Source of the DNA: an uncultured Acetatifactor sp.
GTDB taxonomy: Bacteria; Bacillota; Clostridia; Lachnospirales; Lachnospiraceae
DNA: 64,000 bases
Direction: 5' to 3'
Assembly: GCA_910583845.1 (NCBI GenBank)
Contig: CAJUAB010000014.1
Span: 55,605 to 119,604 of the forward strand
Shown here: piece by piece, positions 26,975 to 36,600 of the stretch
Layout: every line of letters starts with the position of its first letter
Numbering within the stretch: position 1 is the stretch's first letter
Made by a program: the position numbers and the translations under genes
Notes under the pieces: model-generated
Told to the model about the DNA's origin: nothing
Database searches by the model: none
What the model saw: the letters and a program-made list of their open reading frames with translations, nothing else

Positions 26975-27271
26975 ATGACGGATTTTTCTCAGATAACGGC
27001 TTGCGGGGAATGCTGCCAGGGGTGTGAAAAACGGATGAAGGGTTTTTGCAGGGGCTGTATTGAGGCGGACGGATATGTGCCCGAATGGGCCGGGTCGGGC
27101 CGATGCCGGGTCCATGCCTGCGCCAGAGCGCACGGTGCTTTGTTCTGCGGTCTGTGCCAGGAGTTTCCCTGTGAGGAGCTGCCGTCCATGATCCACTGGA
27201 ACCCGGATATAACGGAGCATCTGGCCGGGCTGGCGGAAGACTACCGTCGGCAGAAAGGATTGGAGGGGTAA
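26975..27271 (+). CDS. Cysteine-rich DUF3795-like protein
   Basis: A 98-residue protein with eleven cysteines, arranged C-x2-C-x2-C, then C-x2-C, and C-x2-C-x4-C near residue 62. This fits the DUF3795 pattern and suggests metal or Fe-S binding. The start at 26975 is 8 nt from GGGAGG; the ATG at 26969 is too close. The next gene begins 3 nt after its stop, so the two are an operon. Function unknown. Confidence 0.7.
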   Translation: MTDFSQITACGECCQGCEKRMKGFCRGCIEADGYVPEWAGSGRCRVHACARAHGALFCGLCQEFPCEELPSMIHWNPDITEHLAGLAEDYRRQKGLEG

Positions 27272-27274
27272 AGT

Positions 27275-27808
27275 ATGGCTTCAAAACTGCCCATAGTCCG
27301 GCAGACGGCATGGCTGTCGATCCTCATTTACTTTGGGTTTATCGCGGTATTTACGGCAGTCCTGGGTCTGCTGACAAAATCATTTGGCGGGGGGCTCTGC
27401 CTGGCCTGCCTGCTGTATCTGACCGCGCGTCTGTTGCTGGGATCTCTGGTGCCGCGAAACCACAGGAGGGGAATTGCTCTTTCCAGGTCCGGCGATTATT
27501 CCCTGGCCATCCGTGAATATGAGAAGAGCTACGCCTTCTTTACCCGGCATAGCTGGATTGACAGATACCGTTATATTGTACTGCTCTCCGCCAGCAGGAT
27601 CTCTTATAAGGAGATGGCGCTGGTGAATATCGCGTTCTGCTACAGTCAGACGGGAGACGGAAATATGGCGAAAAAATACTATGAGAAAGCGCTGAGCCAG
27701 TTTCCGGACAGCGGGATGGCCCGCACGGCTTTGCAGATGATTCATGCCGTGGAAAAAAGCGGCGCGGCCGGACATGATAAAAGTATTGACAATCGAACAA
27801 ATGTTTGA
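27275..27808 (+). CDS. Membrane-anchored tetratricopeptide-repeat protein
   Basis: A 177-residue protein. Two N-terminal hydrophobic helices (about residues 12-34 and 38-58) are followed by TPR-like helical pairs: RSGDYSLAIREYEKSYAF, and MALVNIAFCYSQTGDGNMAKKYYEKALSQFPDS. The TPR part is probably cytoplasmic and mediates protein contacts. The start follows GGAGGGGTAAAGT. Its last codons overlap a LexA-box promoter for the small gene downstream. Confidence 0.75.
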   Translation: MASKLPIVRQTAWLSILIYFGFIAVFTAVLGLLTKSFGGGLCLACLLYLTARLLLGSLVPRNHRRGIALSRSGDYSLAIREYEKSYAFFTRHSWIDRYRYIVLLSASRISYKEMALVNIAFCYSQTGDGNMAKKYYEKALSQFPDSGMARTALQMIHAVEKSGAAGHDKSIDNRTNV

Positions 27809-27814
27809 TATGAT
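27786..27814 (+). promoter_or_regulatory. Consensus promoter with a LexA (SOS) box in the spacer
   Basis: TTGACA, 17 bp, TATGAT. The spacer contains CGAACAAATGTTTG (27794-27807), which fits the Firmicutes LexA consensus CGAAC-N4-GTTYG. LexA bound here would block RNA polymerase directly. It drives the 33-aa gene at 27863. Confidence 0.7.
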
Positions 27815-27862
27815 GATTCTGTGGTCATTTCAGTATGTGCATCTTACGGGGAGATGAATTAT

Positions 27863-27964
27863 ATGGACTACAAAAAACTCATCATCGAGCTGCTGGACAT
27901 GGCAGATGACCGGAGTCTGAAGCTGGTCTACTACTATGTAAAAGCGCTTCTGGGGCTGGGGTAA
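27863..27964 (+). CDS. 33-residue small protein under a LexA-box promoter
   Basis: A short frame with a good ribosome binding site (GGGGAG) 8 nt before the ATG. The product is an amphipathic helical peptide opening MDYKKLIIELLDMADD and ending with LVYYYVKALLGLG. Similar tiny proteins with a YYY(I/V)KA(I/L)L tail recur in Clostridia, often near XRE regulators or prophage control regions (from memory of such loci). The promoter is a near-perfect sigma-A site carrying a LexA box, so it should be induced by DNA damage. Its role is unknown; anti-repression of the neighbouring XRE protein is possible. Confidence 0.6.
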   Translation: MDYKKLIIELLDMADDRSLKLVYYYVKALLGLG

Positions 27965-28035
27965 ACCCGCCCTGCGGATCGTTTCCCTTCTTATGGGAGT
28001 ATCAGAGAAAAGCTGTCTGAAAAATGGCAGCTTTT

Positions 28036-28413
28036 TTACAGGCTCCGGTTCTCCTTTTCGCACAGCAGCCTGACCATTTTTTCCAGCGCTCTCCATTCGG
28101 ATTCATCCAGTGAGGCGAGCATGGAAATAAACCTTTTTTTGAAGGAATCTTCCGCGCCTGCCTGTATGGAACCGATGAATGAGGAGATCCGTTCATCCAT
28201 TTCCATATTGACAAACATTTCTCCCGTCCCCTCGCGCAGCCACTGCTCGTTTATGTCAAATTCTCTACAGATCAGAGATATCACCGAGTCCGCGGGTTCA
28301 TTTCTTCCCACTTCATAATTGGCCACACCGCCTCGTTTTATACCTATTCTGTCGGCAAACTCCTGCTGTGTCAGTTCAAACGATTTTCTGATTTTTCTAA
28401 TACGGTCCTTCAT
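28036..28413 (-). CDS. XRE-family (CI-like) repressor
   Basis: A 125-residue protein with an N-terminal Cro/CI helix-turn-helix (LTQQEFADRIGIKRGGVANYEVGRNEP) and WLREGTGEMF near residue 60, a hallmark of phage-type repressors of Firmicutes. The C-terminal half is helical. It is divergent from the ArpU-like gene. The region between them holds both promoters, two inverted repeats and a LexA box, the layout of a lysogeny/SOS switch. The C-terminus has no visible RecA-cleavable peptidase domain, so induction probably acts through LexA or the small protein. Confidence 0.85.
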   Translation of the reverse strand: MKDRIRKIRKSFELTQQEFADRIGIKRGGVANYEVGRNEPADSVISLICREFDINEQWLREGTGEMFVNMEMDERISSFIGSIQAGAEDSFKKRFISMLASLDESEWRALEKMVRLLCEKENRSL

Positions 28414-28441
28414 GATAACACCACCTGTTTTTCCTGTATTT

Positions 28442-28474
28442 ATTATACATTTGGCAGTGTGATAAGTCAACACT
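28442..28474 (-). promoter_or_regulatory. Promoter of the XRE repressor, with dyad
   Basis: On the minus strand, TTGACT, 17 bp, TATAAT (28442-28470). An AGTGT / ACACT inverted repeat (28456-28474) overlaps the -35 and could be an operator. Confidence 0.65.
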
Positions 28475-28487
28475 AAAAGCAACATAG

Positions 28488-28565
28488 TCACAAAATATTG
28501 CAAAATGTGATTGACAAATGCAACGGAGACGCATATAATGCTGGTATAGGTAAGAACAAGTGTTC
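28488..28565 (+). promoter_or_regulatory. SOS-responsive promoter of the ArpU-like activator
   Basis: TTGACA (28511-28516), 17 bp, TATAAT (28534-28539) is a consensus sigma-A promoter. The perfect palindrome GAACAAGTGTTC (28554-28565), a canonical Firmicutes LexA box, lies over the likely transcript start. A TCACA / TGTGA inverted repeat (28488-28510) ends at the -35 and is a candidate XRE operator. LexA and the XRE protein would both repress this promoter. Confidence 0.8.
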
Positions 28566-28713
28566 GATTATGATGCCAGATCGAAAACATTTGATACCGG
28601 CCAACGCTGCGATTTCCGTAAATTGCGCCGCTGGCCGGAAAAAAGGTCCAACAGGGAAAATACCGGAAATCGCGGGAGGATGCCGCGGCACGGGGAAAGG
28701 GCAGGGTAAAAAG

Positions 28714-29169
28714 ATGGGTGAAGAAAAGGTGAAGGGGTTGTCTGCAAAACAGTATCTGGGGCAATTGGAGATTATTGACACAAAGATCAGACAGATGGAA
28801 GAGGAGCTTGCGGCTCTGAAAACAGACGCTTGCGGTATAAGCGGAATTGGTTTCGGCAGGGAAAAGGTGCAGACCTGCCGGGCCAATGATCCGCTGGGGG
28901 GCGCGGTGACCCGGTATATGGCGCTGAACGATGAAATCAGCGCGGGGATAGACCGTTTCGCGGACATCAAGCATCAGGTGGTCAAGGAGATCCAGTCCCT
29001 GAACAATGTAAATCATATCAAGGTGCTGTTCAAGGTATATGTGCAGTACAAAAGCCTGAAAGCCGCCTCGGATGAAATGGGGATGTCCTATCAATATGTG
29101 CGGAACATACATAAGGCGGCGCTGGCGGCATTTGAAAACGCGCATCCGCATATGCATTATCTGACATGA
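28714..29169 (+). CDS. ArpU-like phage late transcriptional regulator
   Basis: A 151-residue protein. The N-terminal helix (YLGQLEIIDTKIRQMEEELAAL), the central DPLGGAVTRYMALNDEI and DRFADIKHQVVKEIQSL, and the C-terminal sigma-region-4-like helix-turn-helix (SLKAASDEMGMSYQYVRNIHKAAL) fit ArpU/DUF1492-type late activators of Firmicutes phages. The start at 28714 follows a purine-rich AAAGGGCAGGGT. It is the only positive-regulator candidate in the locus and lies 27 bp upstream of the first of three identical late promoters, which it probably activates. Confidence 0.82.
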   Translation: MGEEKVKGLSAKQYLGQLEIIDTKIRQMEEELAALKTDACGISGIGFGREKVQTCRANDPLGGAVTRYMALNDEISAGIDRFADIKHQVVKEIQSLNNVNHIKVLFKVYVQYKSLKAASDEMGMSYQYVRNIHKAALAAFENAHPHMHYLT

Positions 29170-29195
29170 TTCACACATTTGAATGACATAATCAT

Positions 29196-29240
29196 ACAAC
29201 AGTTAATATTGTGTTTACAGTACACAAGTGATAAAGTATA
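29196..29240 (+). promoter_or_regulatory. Late promoter P1 (FN3-RHS unit)
   Basis: Matches ACAAC-N8-TTGTGTTT-N11-GTGATAAAGTATA at all 26 fixed positions. The same block with the same spacing occurs at 54619 and 61507. The ACAAC / RTTGT dyad precedes a weak -35 (TTTACA), as expected for an activator site; GTATAT is the likely -10. Confidence 0.75.
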
Positions 29241-29257
29241 TCATGAAAACAGGTTGC

Positions 29258-29291
29258 GGAAGAGACCAGGCTCTTCCGGGGCCTGTTTTTT
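29258..29291 (+). terminator. Promoter-proximal terminator-like hairpin of P1
   Basis: GGAAGAG and CTCTTCC flank a 6-nt loop, extended by an outer CAGG / CCTG pairing, and are followed by six T residues. It starts within about 15 nt of the predicted transcript start. The FN3-RHS gene begins 147 nt further on. Confidence 0.65.
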
Positions 29292-29437
29292 GGTGGTCAT
29301 TTTTCAGCCGGAGGGCATCCGGCAGGAATGTCACTTACAGTCGCTTTTGGCCAGAAGCATTGGAAAGAGCATGCCCCGGCGTGTATTTGCGCTGAGCGTA
29401 TGCGGACAATTGCAAAAAGAAAGAGAGGAAAAAATTT

Positions 29438-30649
29438 ATGGAACAGCTGAACCTGAAGCTCACATTGAACCAGAACGGTTCCATCACAGCCAGTTGGTCC
29501 CCCATCGCGGGTGCGGTCAGATACCACGCCTATATGAGGATCGCAGGCCAGAGTTATGCCATTTACAACGAAACACAGCTGGTATCGACTTCCTACACCA
29601 GCAGGAGCAATCTGGAGGACAATAAACAATATGAGGTGGTAGTTATCGCTTACGGAAGCTCCGCCCAGCTGGCCTCTGACGGAAAGACGATCCTGCTCCC
29701 TTCGGGATTCTATCAGAATACGCCGTTTGCGGCCCCGCAGAATGTGCGGGCCACGGCGGATGCATCCTCCGTGACAGTCAGCTTTGACACGGTTTCCCGC
29801 GCCACCAGCTATGATATTCTGTTTGACGGCAAGGTTTATAATGTGACGGCTACGTCCAGAGTATTTACAGGGCTGGGGGCCGGTACAAGCCACACCTATG
29901 CGGTGCGGGCCAGAAACGCCAGCCAGACCAGCGCCTACAGCGCTACCTATACTGTCACCACCAGGACGCAGAATCTGACCGCGCCCGCCAATATCAGCAG
30001 ACAGGCCACGGCTACCACGGTCACCGTCAGCTGGAGCGCGGTGAGCGGAGCCACAGGCTATGATATTCAGTTTAACGGCACGACCTATTACGTCAGCGGC
30101 ACGTCGAAGACCTTCACCGGGCTTACTGCCAACACGGCCTATTCATTCAGACTGCGGGCCAGAAACGCCAGCCAGACCAGCGCCTACAGCGCCGCGTATA
30201 CCGTTACTACCCAGGCGCAGAGCCTGACGCCGCCCGCCGGGACCACCAGGCAGATAACGGACACCACGGCCCTCATTGTCTGGGGCAGGGTGAATGGAGC
30301 CACAGGCTACGATATCAAGTTAAACGGCACGGTATACAGTGTCAATGACATACAGAAGACGTTTACCGGATTGACCCCCAACACGGCTTACACCTATGCG
30401 ATACGGGCCAAAAACGGAAGTGCCTACAGCGCGTATACGGCACAGATGACGGCCACAACGGCCCCAAAAGCGCCGACTGCCTTCGCGTCCAGCACGGCCA
30501 CCACCATTGTCCAAACAAAACGGTTACGGGACTGGCTCCGGGAACAAGCTATACTTACGCGCTCCGCAGCAACAACGCGGACGGGTCGAGCTCGTACAAT
30601 GAATCAAAAACCGTTACCACTCTTCACAATCCCCCGGCTATGCCGCTGA
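29438..30649 (+). CDS. FN3-repeat N-terminal part of the RHS toxin (frame broken near 30515)
   Basis: The true start of the RHS gene, with GAGAGG before the ATG. There is no signal peptide or membrane segment. About four fibronectin type III domains are intact, each with a GATGYDI-x-F/L-NG strand and a TFTGLTxNTAYTYxxRAxN pattern. The fifth begins at about residue 347 and is interrupted near 30515: coding of the type SSTATTIV jumps to sequence in the other frame that encodes TVTGLAPGTSYTYALRSNN. About 25 codons of the domain are missing, and the reading frame changes. Downstream residues in this frame are not real. Compare the next entry. Confidence 0.8.
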   Translation: MEQLNLKLTLNQNGSITASWSPIAGAVRYHAYMRIAGQSYAIYNETQLVSTSYTSRSNLEDNKQYEVVVIAYGSSAQLASDGKTILLPSGFYQNTPFAAPQNVRATADASSVTVSFDTVSRATSYDILFDGKVYNVTATSRVFTGLGAGTSHTYAVRARNASQTSAYSATYTVTTRTQNLTAPANISRQATATTVTVSWSAVSGATGYDIQFNGTTYYVSGTSKTFTGLTANTAYSFRLRARNASQTSAYSAAYTVTTQAQSLTPPAGTTRQITDTTALIVWGRVNGATGYDIKLNGTVYSVNDIQKTFTGLTPNTAYTYAIRAKNGSAYSAYTAQMTATTAPKAPTAFASSTATTIVQTKRLRDWLREQAILTRSAATTRTGRARTMNQKPLPLFTIPRLCR

Positions 30650-33600
30650 ATGTCAGCGCTGTGGCCACGCAGGATTCCGTGACCGTAAAATGGGGAGCCG
30701 TATCCGGAGCCACCGGATATACCGTTCTCTTTGACAACAAGGCCTATGACGAGACAGGCACCTCCAGAACCTTCACCGGACTGAATGCCGACACAAGCCA
30801 TACCTATAGGGTCCGGGCGGCAGGTCCGGGAGGAAACAGCGAGTACACCCCGTCCGGGACGGTAAGGACTCTGCCCACAGTTCCCGCCGTTCCCACCAAT
30901 GTCCGGGCCGATGCGAATCCCTATGAGGCTGTGGTAAGGTGGAACGCGGTAAAGGGAGCGGACAGCTACGACGTATTGTTCAACGGCACCCTTTACAATG
31001 TGACGGGGACCTCCAAGCTGATCAAAGGACTGACTCCCAGCACCAGCTATACTTATCAGGTCCGGGCCAGAAATGCAGCGGGAACCAGCGCTTTTTCCGC
31101 CGCCGCTACGGTGACGACTTCGGTCAGGCCCCCTTCCGCCCCCACCAACATAAAAGCCACCGCCACCGCCGATTCTGTCACAATCACCTGGGATGCGGTA
31201 AGCAATGCCACAAGATATGAGGTGGAATTTGACGGAAGCAAATATACCTTTACGGGGACCAGCGCAAAATTTGAGAATCTGACTCCGGATACCACATACA
31301 CCTATACCGTCTGGGCCAGAAACGCGGGGGGCGCCGCCACCACCGGCGGCCGGACAATCCGCACCCTCCAGATTGCCCCACCCGTTCCCGAAAACCTGCA
31401 GGCCACGGCGGAAGCCGATTCCGTGACGGTATTCTGGGATGAAGCGCCCAGGGCGGAGGACTATGAGCTGCTGTTTGACGGCAGGGTATATCCCGCGACA
31501 GAGTGTTCCCGCCAGGTGGAGGACCTTATGCCCGACACGGAGTACGCTTTCCAGGTCCGGGCCGCAAACGAGGCGGGCGAAAGCCCCTACAGCGCGGTTC
31601 ATACAGTCAGGACGCTTCTGGAGACGCCCCGGAATATCCGGGCCCGGGCCACGGCCAGAACCGTGACGGTGTGCTTTGACCCCGTGGAGGGCGCCGACGG
31701 CTATGACATATCCATGAACGGGCAGGTTTATCATACAGAAGAACCCTGCATTGTCATCGGCGATCTGGAACCTGAGACACAGTACAGCTTCTGCGTCCTG
31801 GCGAAAAACGCCCGTGTGGAGAGCCGTCCCAGCAGCCAGGAACAGATTTCCACGCTTCGTCCGGGGCCTGAAATGCCGTCGGATGTCACGGCCACTGCTT
31901 CCATGGACAGCGTCACCGTGAGCTTCAGCCCGGTGCCGGAGGCCCGGGATTATGACATACAGTTTGATGACGTAACATATCCTGTGGCCGCAGGCAGCGC
32001 CGCGAAGACTCCGGCTTATGAGATACCGCTTTCCCGGTCCGGGAAGAGAAAGACCATGCCCCGGACATCCGGCACGGATGGGAGGATCTACAAAACCTTT
32101 GCCGGACTGCGGCCCAACACGGAGCACAGCTACTGCGCCAGGGCCAACAACGCGGAGGGTTCCAGCCCCTATACCGACAAAAAGCATATAAAAACCGGAA
32201 TCAGTAAGGACAGCGGACTGGCCGACGGCAGGAGGCGCAGCTCCTATCCTGACGGCATGATGTCCTATATGGGCAATGACCCCGTGAACGCCCTCACAGG
32301 CGCGTTTCTGTGGAGCTATACCTGGCTGGAGGAATACGGCAGGGACAGTCTGCATTTTACCACCATGTATGATTCCCGCAGAGAGGCCGGGGACGGCGCG
32401 CTGGGGAAAAAGTGGACCCATTCCCTGGGCTATACGCTGTCCATGGATGAGGAGTACGCGTATTTCGCCACGCCCTACGATCATGTGACTGCCTTTGTCA
32501 GGGACCCGGAGACGGACAGTTTCCGGCCTGCAAAGGGGGAATCCTCCTATGCGATGGAACAGGGCGGGGACGGCTGCTACACAGTCCGGGCCGGCGACGG
32601 TACGGCGTATATTTTTGACAGCGGGCTATGCCTGAACCGGATCGTGGAGAACGGTCTGACAGCCTATAGCTTCCGGACGGACGAAGAAGGACAGATTGTA
32701 CGCATGGAGGGCCGTCACGGCGCAGGTTTGGATCTGACCTACAGGGAAGGCCATATAGCCAGTGTGACCGACGCCCTGGGCGGCAGCGTCAGCTTTTCCT
32801 ATGAAGACGGGCGGCTGGTCTCCGCCACCAATCCCGACGGCAGGGAAATGCGCTTTTCCTATGACGATCTGTGCAATCTGCTGACGATAACGGACTTTGC
32901 CGGAGAGGTTTATCTGACCAACTCCTATGACGCCCTGGGCAGAGTGACGGAGCAGTTTACGGCGGGAAGAGGCCGGAGCCTGGCGTCCTACGATGGGGAA
33001 AACAGAGTCACTGCCTTTACAGACGAGGCCGGGCATGTCACCAGATATTTTTATGATGAAAGCGGCCATGTGACGGATATAGAACGGGACGGCTCCCATA
33101 TCCGGAACGGCTATAATGAAAACGGACAGCTGACAGAACAGCAGGATGCCCTTGGCAATCTCACAAAAATGGTGTATGATAATTATGGGAGAATGAATGA
33201 GGTGATTCATCCCGACGGCACCCGGGAGAGCGTGGTCTACGATGAGAGCAACCGGCCTGTCAAAGTGGTGGACCGCGACGGTACGGAGAACCTGTACAGT
33301 TATGATGAGCGGGGAAATCTGACCAGGGTCCGGGACGAGAGGGGGAATGTCTGCACTTATACCTATGATGAAGAGGACAATCTGACAGCCTTCACCGACA
33401 AGGGAGGAAATGTTTGGACTTACGCCTATGACAGCGCGGGCCATCTGGAGCAGGCCCGGGACCCGGAGGGCAATATTTACCGCTACGCCCATGACGCCAT
33501 AGGGAGGATGACTTCCTATACCTCTCCGGCCGGAAAACAGGTATCCCTTCAATATTCGGCGGCGGGCGACCTGCTGCGGATGGAGGACGCCGACGGCGCG

Positions 33601-36600
33601 GTGCTTTTTACCTATGACGAGAACGGCAACCGCACCGGCGTCACCGACAGGATGGGCAACCGGCAGCGTCTGGAATACAATGAGATGGGGCTTTTAAAGC
33701 TGGCCACGGATTATCTGGGCAACGAGTATACATTTGCCTATGACGAGAGGGGCAATCTGATCGCAGAGACCGATCCCCTGGGCTACTGTGTGAGCCACGG
33801 CTACGATGCGCGGGGCAACCGGGTATCACAGACCGATCCGAACGGCGGTGTCACAGAGTACGACTTTGACGCGGCAAACCGGCTGATCCGGGTAAAAGAC
33901 GCCGCGGGGGGAACGGTCCGTTACACCTATGACAGCATGGGGCGGATCAGGACCGTCACCGACCAGCTGTCTCATGAGACAGCGTTTACCTATGATCAGG
34001 CAGGCCGTGTCCTGACGGAGACGGACCCGCTGGAGCACAGCGTCAGCTATACTTATGATGAAGCGGGCAATATGCTGACCCGGACGGATGAAGACGGGGT
34101 GGTCACCTCCTACACCTATGACGTGGACAATCGCCTGCTGTCCATCCGCACCGATATGGGAACCACTTCCTTTACCTATGACGGGTTGGGAAGGATCATC
34201 TCCGTGACGGATGCGGACGGTCATGAGGAAAGCGCGGCGTATGACGGGGACGGCAATCTGACGATGGCCGCTGACAAGGAGGGAAGGCAGACCTGCTATG
34301 TCTATGACGGCATGGGACGGCTGACCCAGGAGACGGCTCCCGACGGCGGCAAGACCCTTTACAGCTATGATAAAAACGGCAACTGTGTCAGAACCGTGGA
34401 CGCGGAAGGGCATATTTTTACCTATGAATATGATGCCAACAACCGGATGGTGAAGGTCACCGATCCGCTGGAGGCGGAGACTTCTTACGCCTATGACCAG
34501 CGGGGGCAGCTGATCCGGGTGACGGACGCCAGGGGAGGCATCACTTCCTACGTCTATGACGGAAACGGCAACCTGATCCGGGAGACCAATCCTCTGGGCG
34601 GGGAGAAGACCTATCGCTATGACAGCTTGAACCGCATGGTGGGCGGCACGGACCAGGAGGGAAACAGCTGGAGCTGCGCCTATGACGCGGCGGGCAACCG
34701 GACCGGCTACACGGACGCCAACGGCAACCGGTGGACCTATACCTATGACGAGGGCAACCGCCTGGTCAGCGTTACCGATCAGGAGGAGGGAAGCCTGTGC
34801 TTCACTTACACCGGCGCAGGCAAAGTCCGGAGCGTGACGGACAGAGAAGGCGCGGTGACGAGCTATCAGTACGACGCGCTGGGGAGGCTGACACAGATCT
34901 CTGACGCTCTGGGACACAGCCTGGCCTTTGTCTATGACAGCGTGGGCAGACTGATCAGCCAGACCGATGCCAATGGGAACACCACGCAATATGGCTACTC
35001 TCCGGCAGGTCATCTGGTGTCTGTGACGGACCCGGAGGAAAATACCACCACCTACACCTATGACGCCATGGGACAGGTGCTGACCAGAGAGGATGCCCTG
35101 GGCAACCGCGTATCCTATACGTACGACCTGTTGGGACAGGTCACCTCCATGACGGACGCTCTGGGCAACAAGACGGCTTTCACATATACCGCGGACGGGC
35201 GGGTAGCCACAGTGACGGACGCGGACGGGAACACTACCCGGTACACTTATGACGCCTGCGGCAATCTGATTCAGACCACGGATGCCTGCGGCCATGTGAC
35301 CGTTTATCAATATGACCTGCAAAACAACAGGATCAGGGAATGCCTGTCCGAGTCCGGGGAGCAAAAATGCGTCACCCTCTACCAGTATGACCGAAAGGGC
35401 CGCATGATCAAGGAGATCAGCCCGCTGCTGGAGGAGAAGGAATACGTTTACGACGGCAATGACAATCTGCTCTCTTTCAGGGACGAGGAACAGCAGGAGA
35501 CGATTGTCAGCTATGACCTGAACAACAGGCCGGTGTCCGTGACATACGGAGACGGGCGGACGGCGGCCCTGCGCTACAATAAGCGGGGCGAGCTGGTGGA
35601 GCTGCAGGACTGGAACGGCACGGCCTCCCTGGAACGGGACAGCCTGGGCAGACTGACCAGGGTAACGGACCACAATGGCCGGACCACGGGATTTACCTAT
35701 GACAGTGCGGGCAACAGGACCGGCGTCGCGTATCCCGACGGCAGCGCGGCGGCTTTCGCCTATGACAGAAACAACCGGCTGGCAAAGGTGACGGACGGGG
35801 AGGAAGGCTCCACACAGTACAGTTATGACGGGGCGGGCAACATGATTGCCATGACCCAGCCGGGCAGCGCGGCTTCCTACACTTACAACGGCAACGGACA
35901 GCCGGTCAGGGCGGCGTACCGGTTCGGGGACGCGTCCAGCGTGGAGGAGACGTTCACTTATGACGCGCTGGGGCGGATTACGGGCTCACAGCGGACAGGC
36001 CGCGGGGCAGAGCCGGACGGGAGAAAGGCAGCCGTCCTGGCTGGCGGAGCGGCCCCCGGGGTGGCGGGGCTGATCAGAACAGCCGCCTATACGTATGACG
36101 CCCTGGGACGGCTGACCTCCTGCCGAAACGGTGAGAGCGTGGAAGCCTATACCTACGACGCTCTGGGCAACCGGACTTCCCGGAGCCTGGACGGCATCCA
36201 GAGAGCGGCCTGTCAGTACAACGCGCCAGGTCAGCTTGTCTCCATGGTGGAGGACGGCGTAACATACAGCTTCGGCTATGACAAGCGGGGCAACCTGACC
36301 CGGGAATACCGGGAAGAGGAACTGATCCGGCAGTACACCTACGACTCCGCGGGCCGGATGTCGCTGGGAAAGAACCTGGAGAGCGGCGGGGAGAGCGCCT
36401 ACGCCTACAATGCTCTGGGGATGTGCGTCGGAAATGTGCAAAAGCGCATGGGGGACCATGGGCCGCTCACCAGGGAAATGCAGTATGTGCCGGATTATCT
36501 GAGCGGCACAGGCAATGAACTGATGGCCTATGAGATTGGCGCGGGCAGCGTTAAAACGGTCTTCGGACGGGGCTACGAGCGTCTGAGCCAGAAGACGGCG

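Noticed and set aside
30604..35673. Long open frames antisense to the FN3/RHS gene
   Set aside because: They arise from the strongly biased GC codon pattern of YD and FN3 repeats. They lack ribosome sites and recognisable domains.
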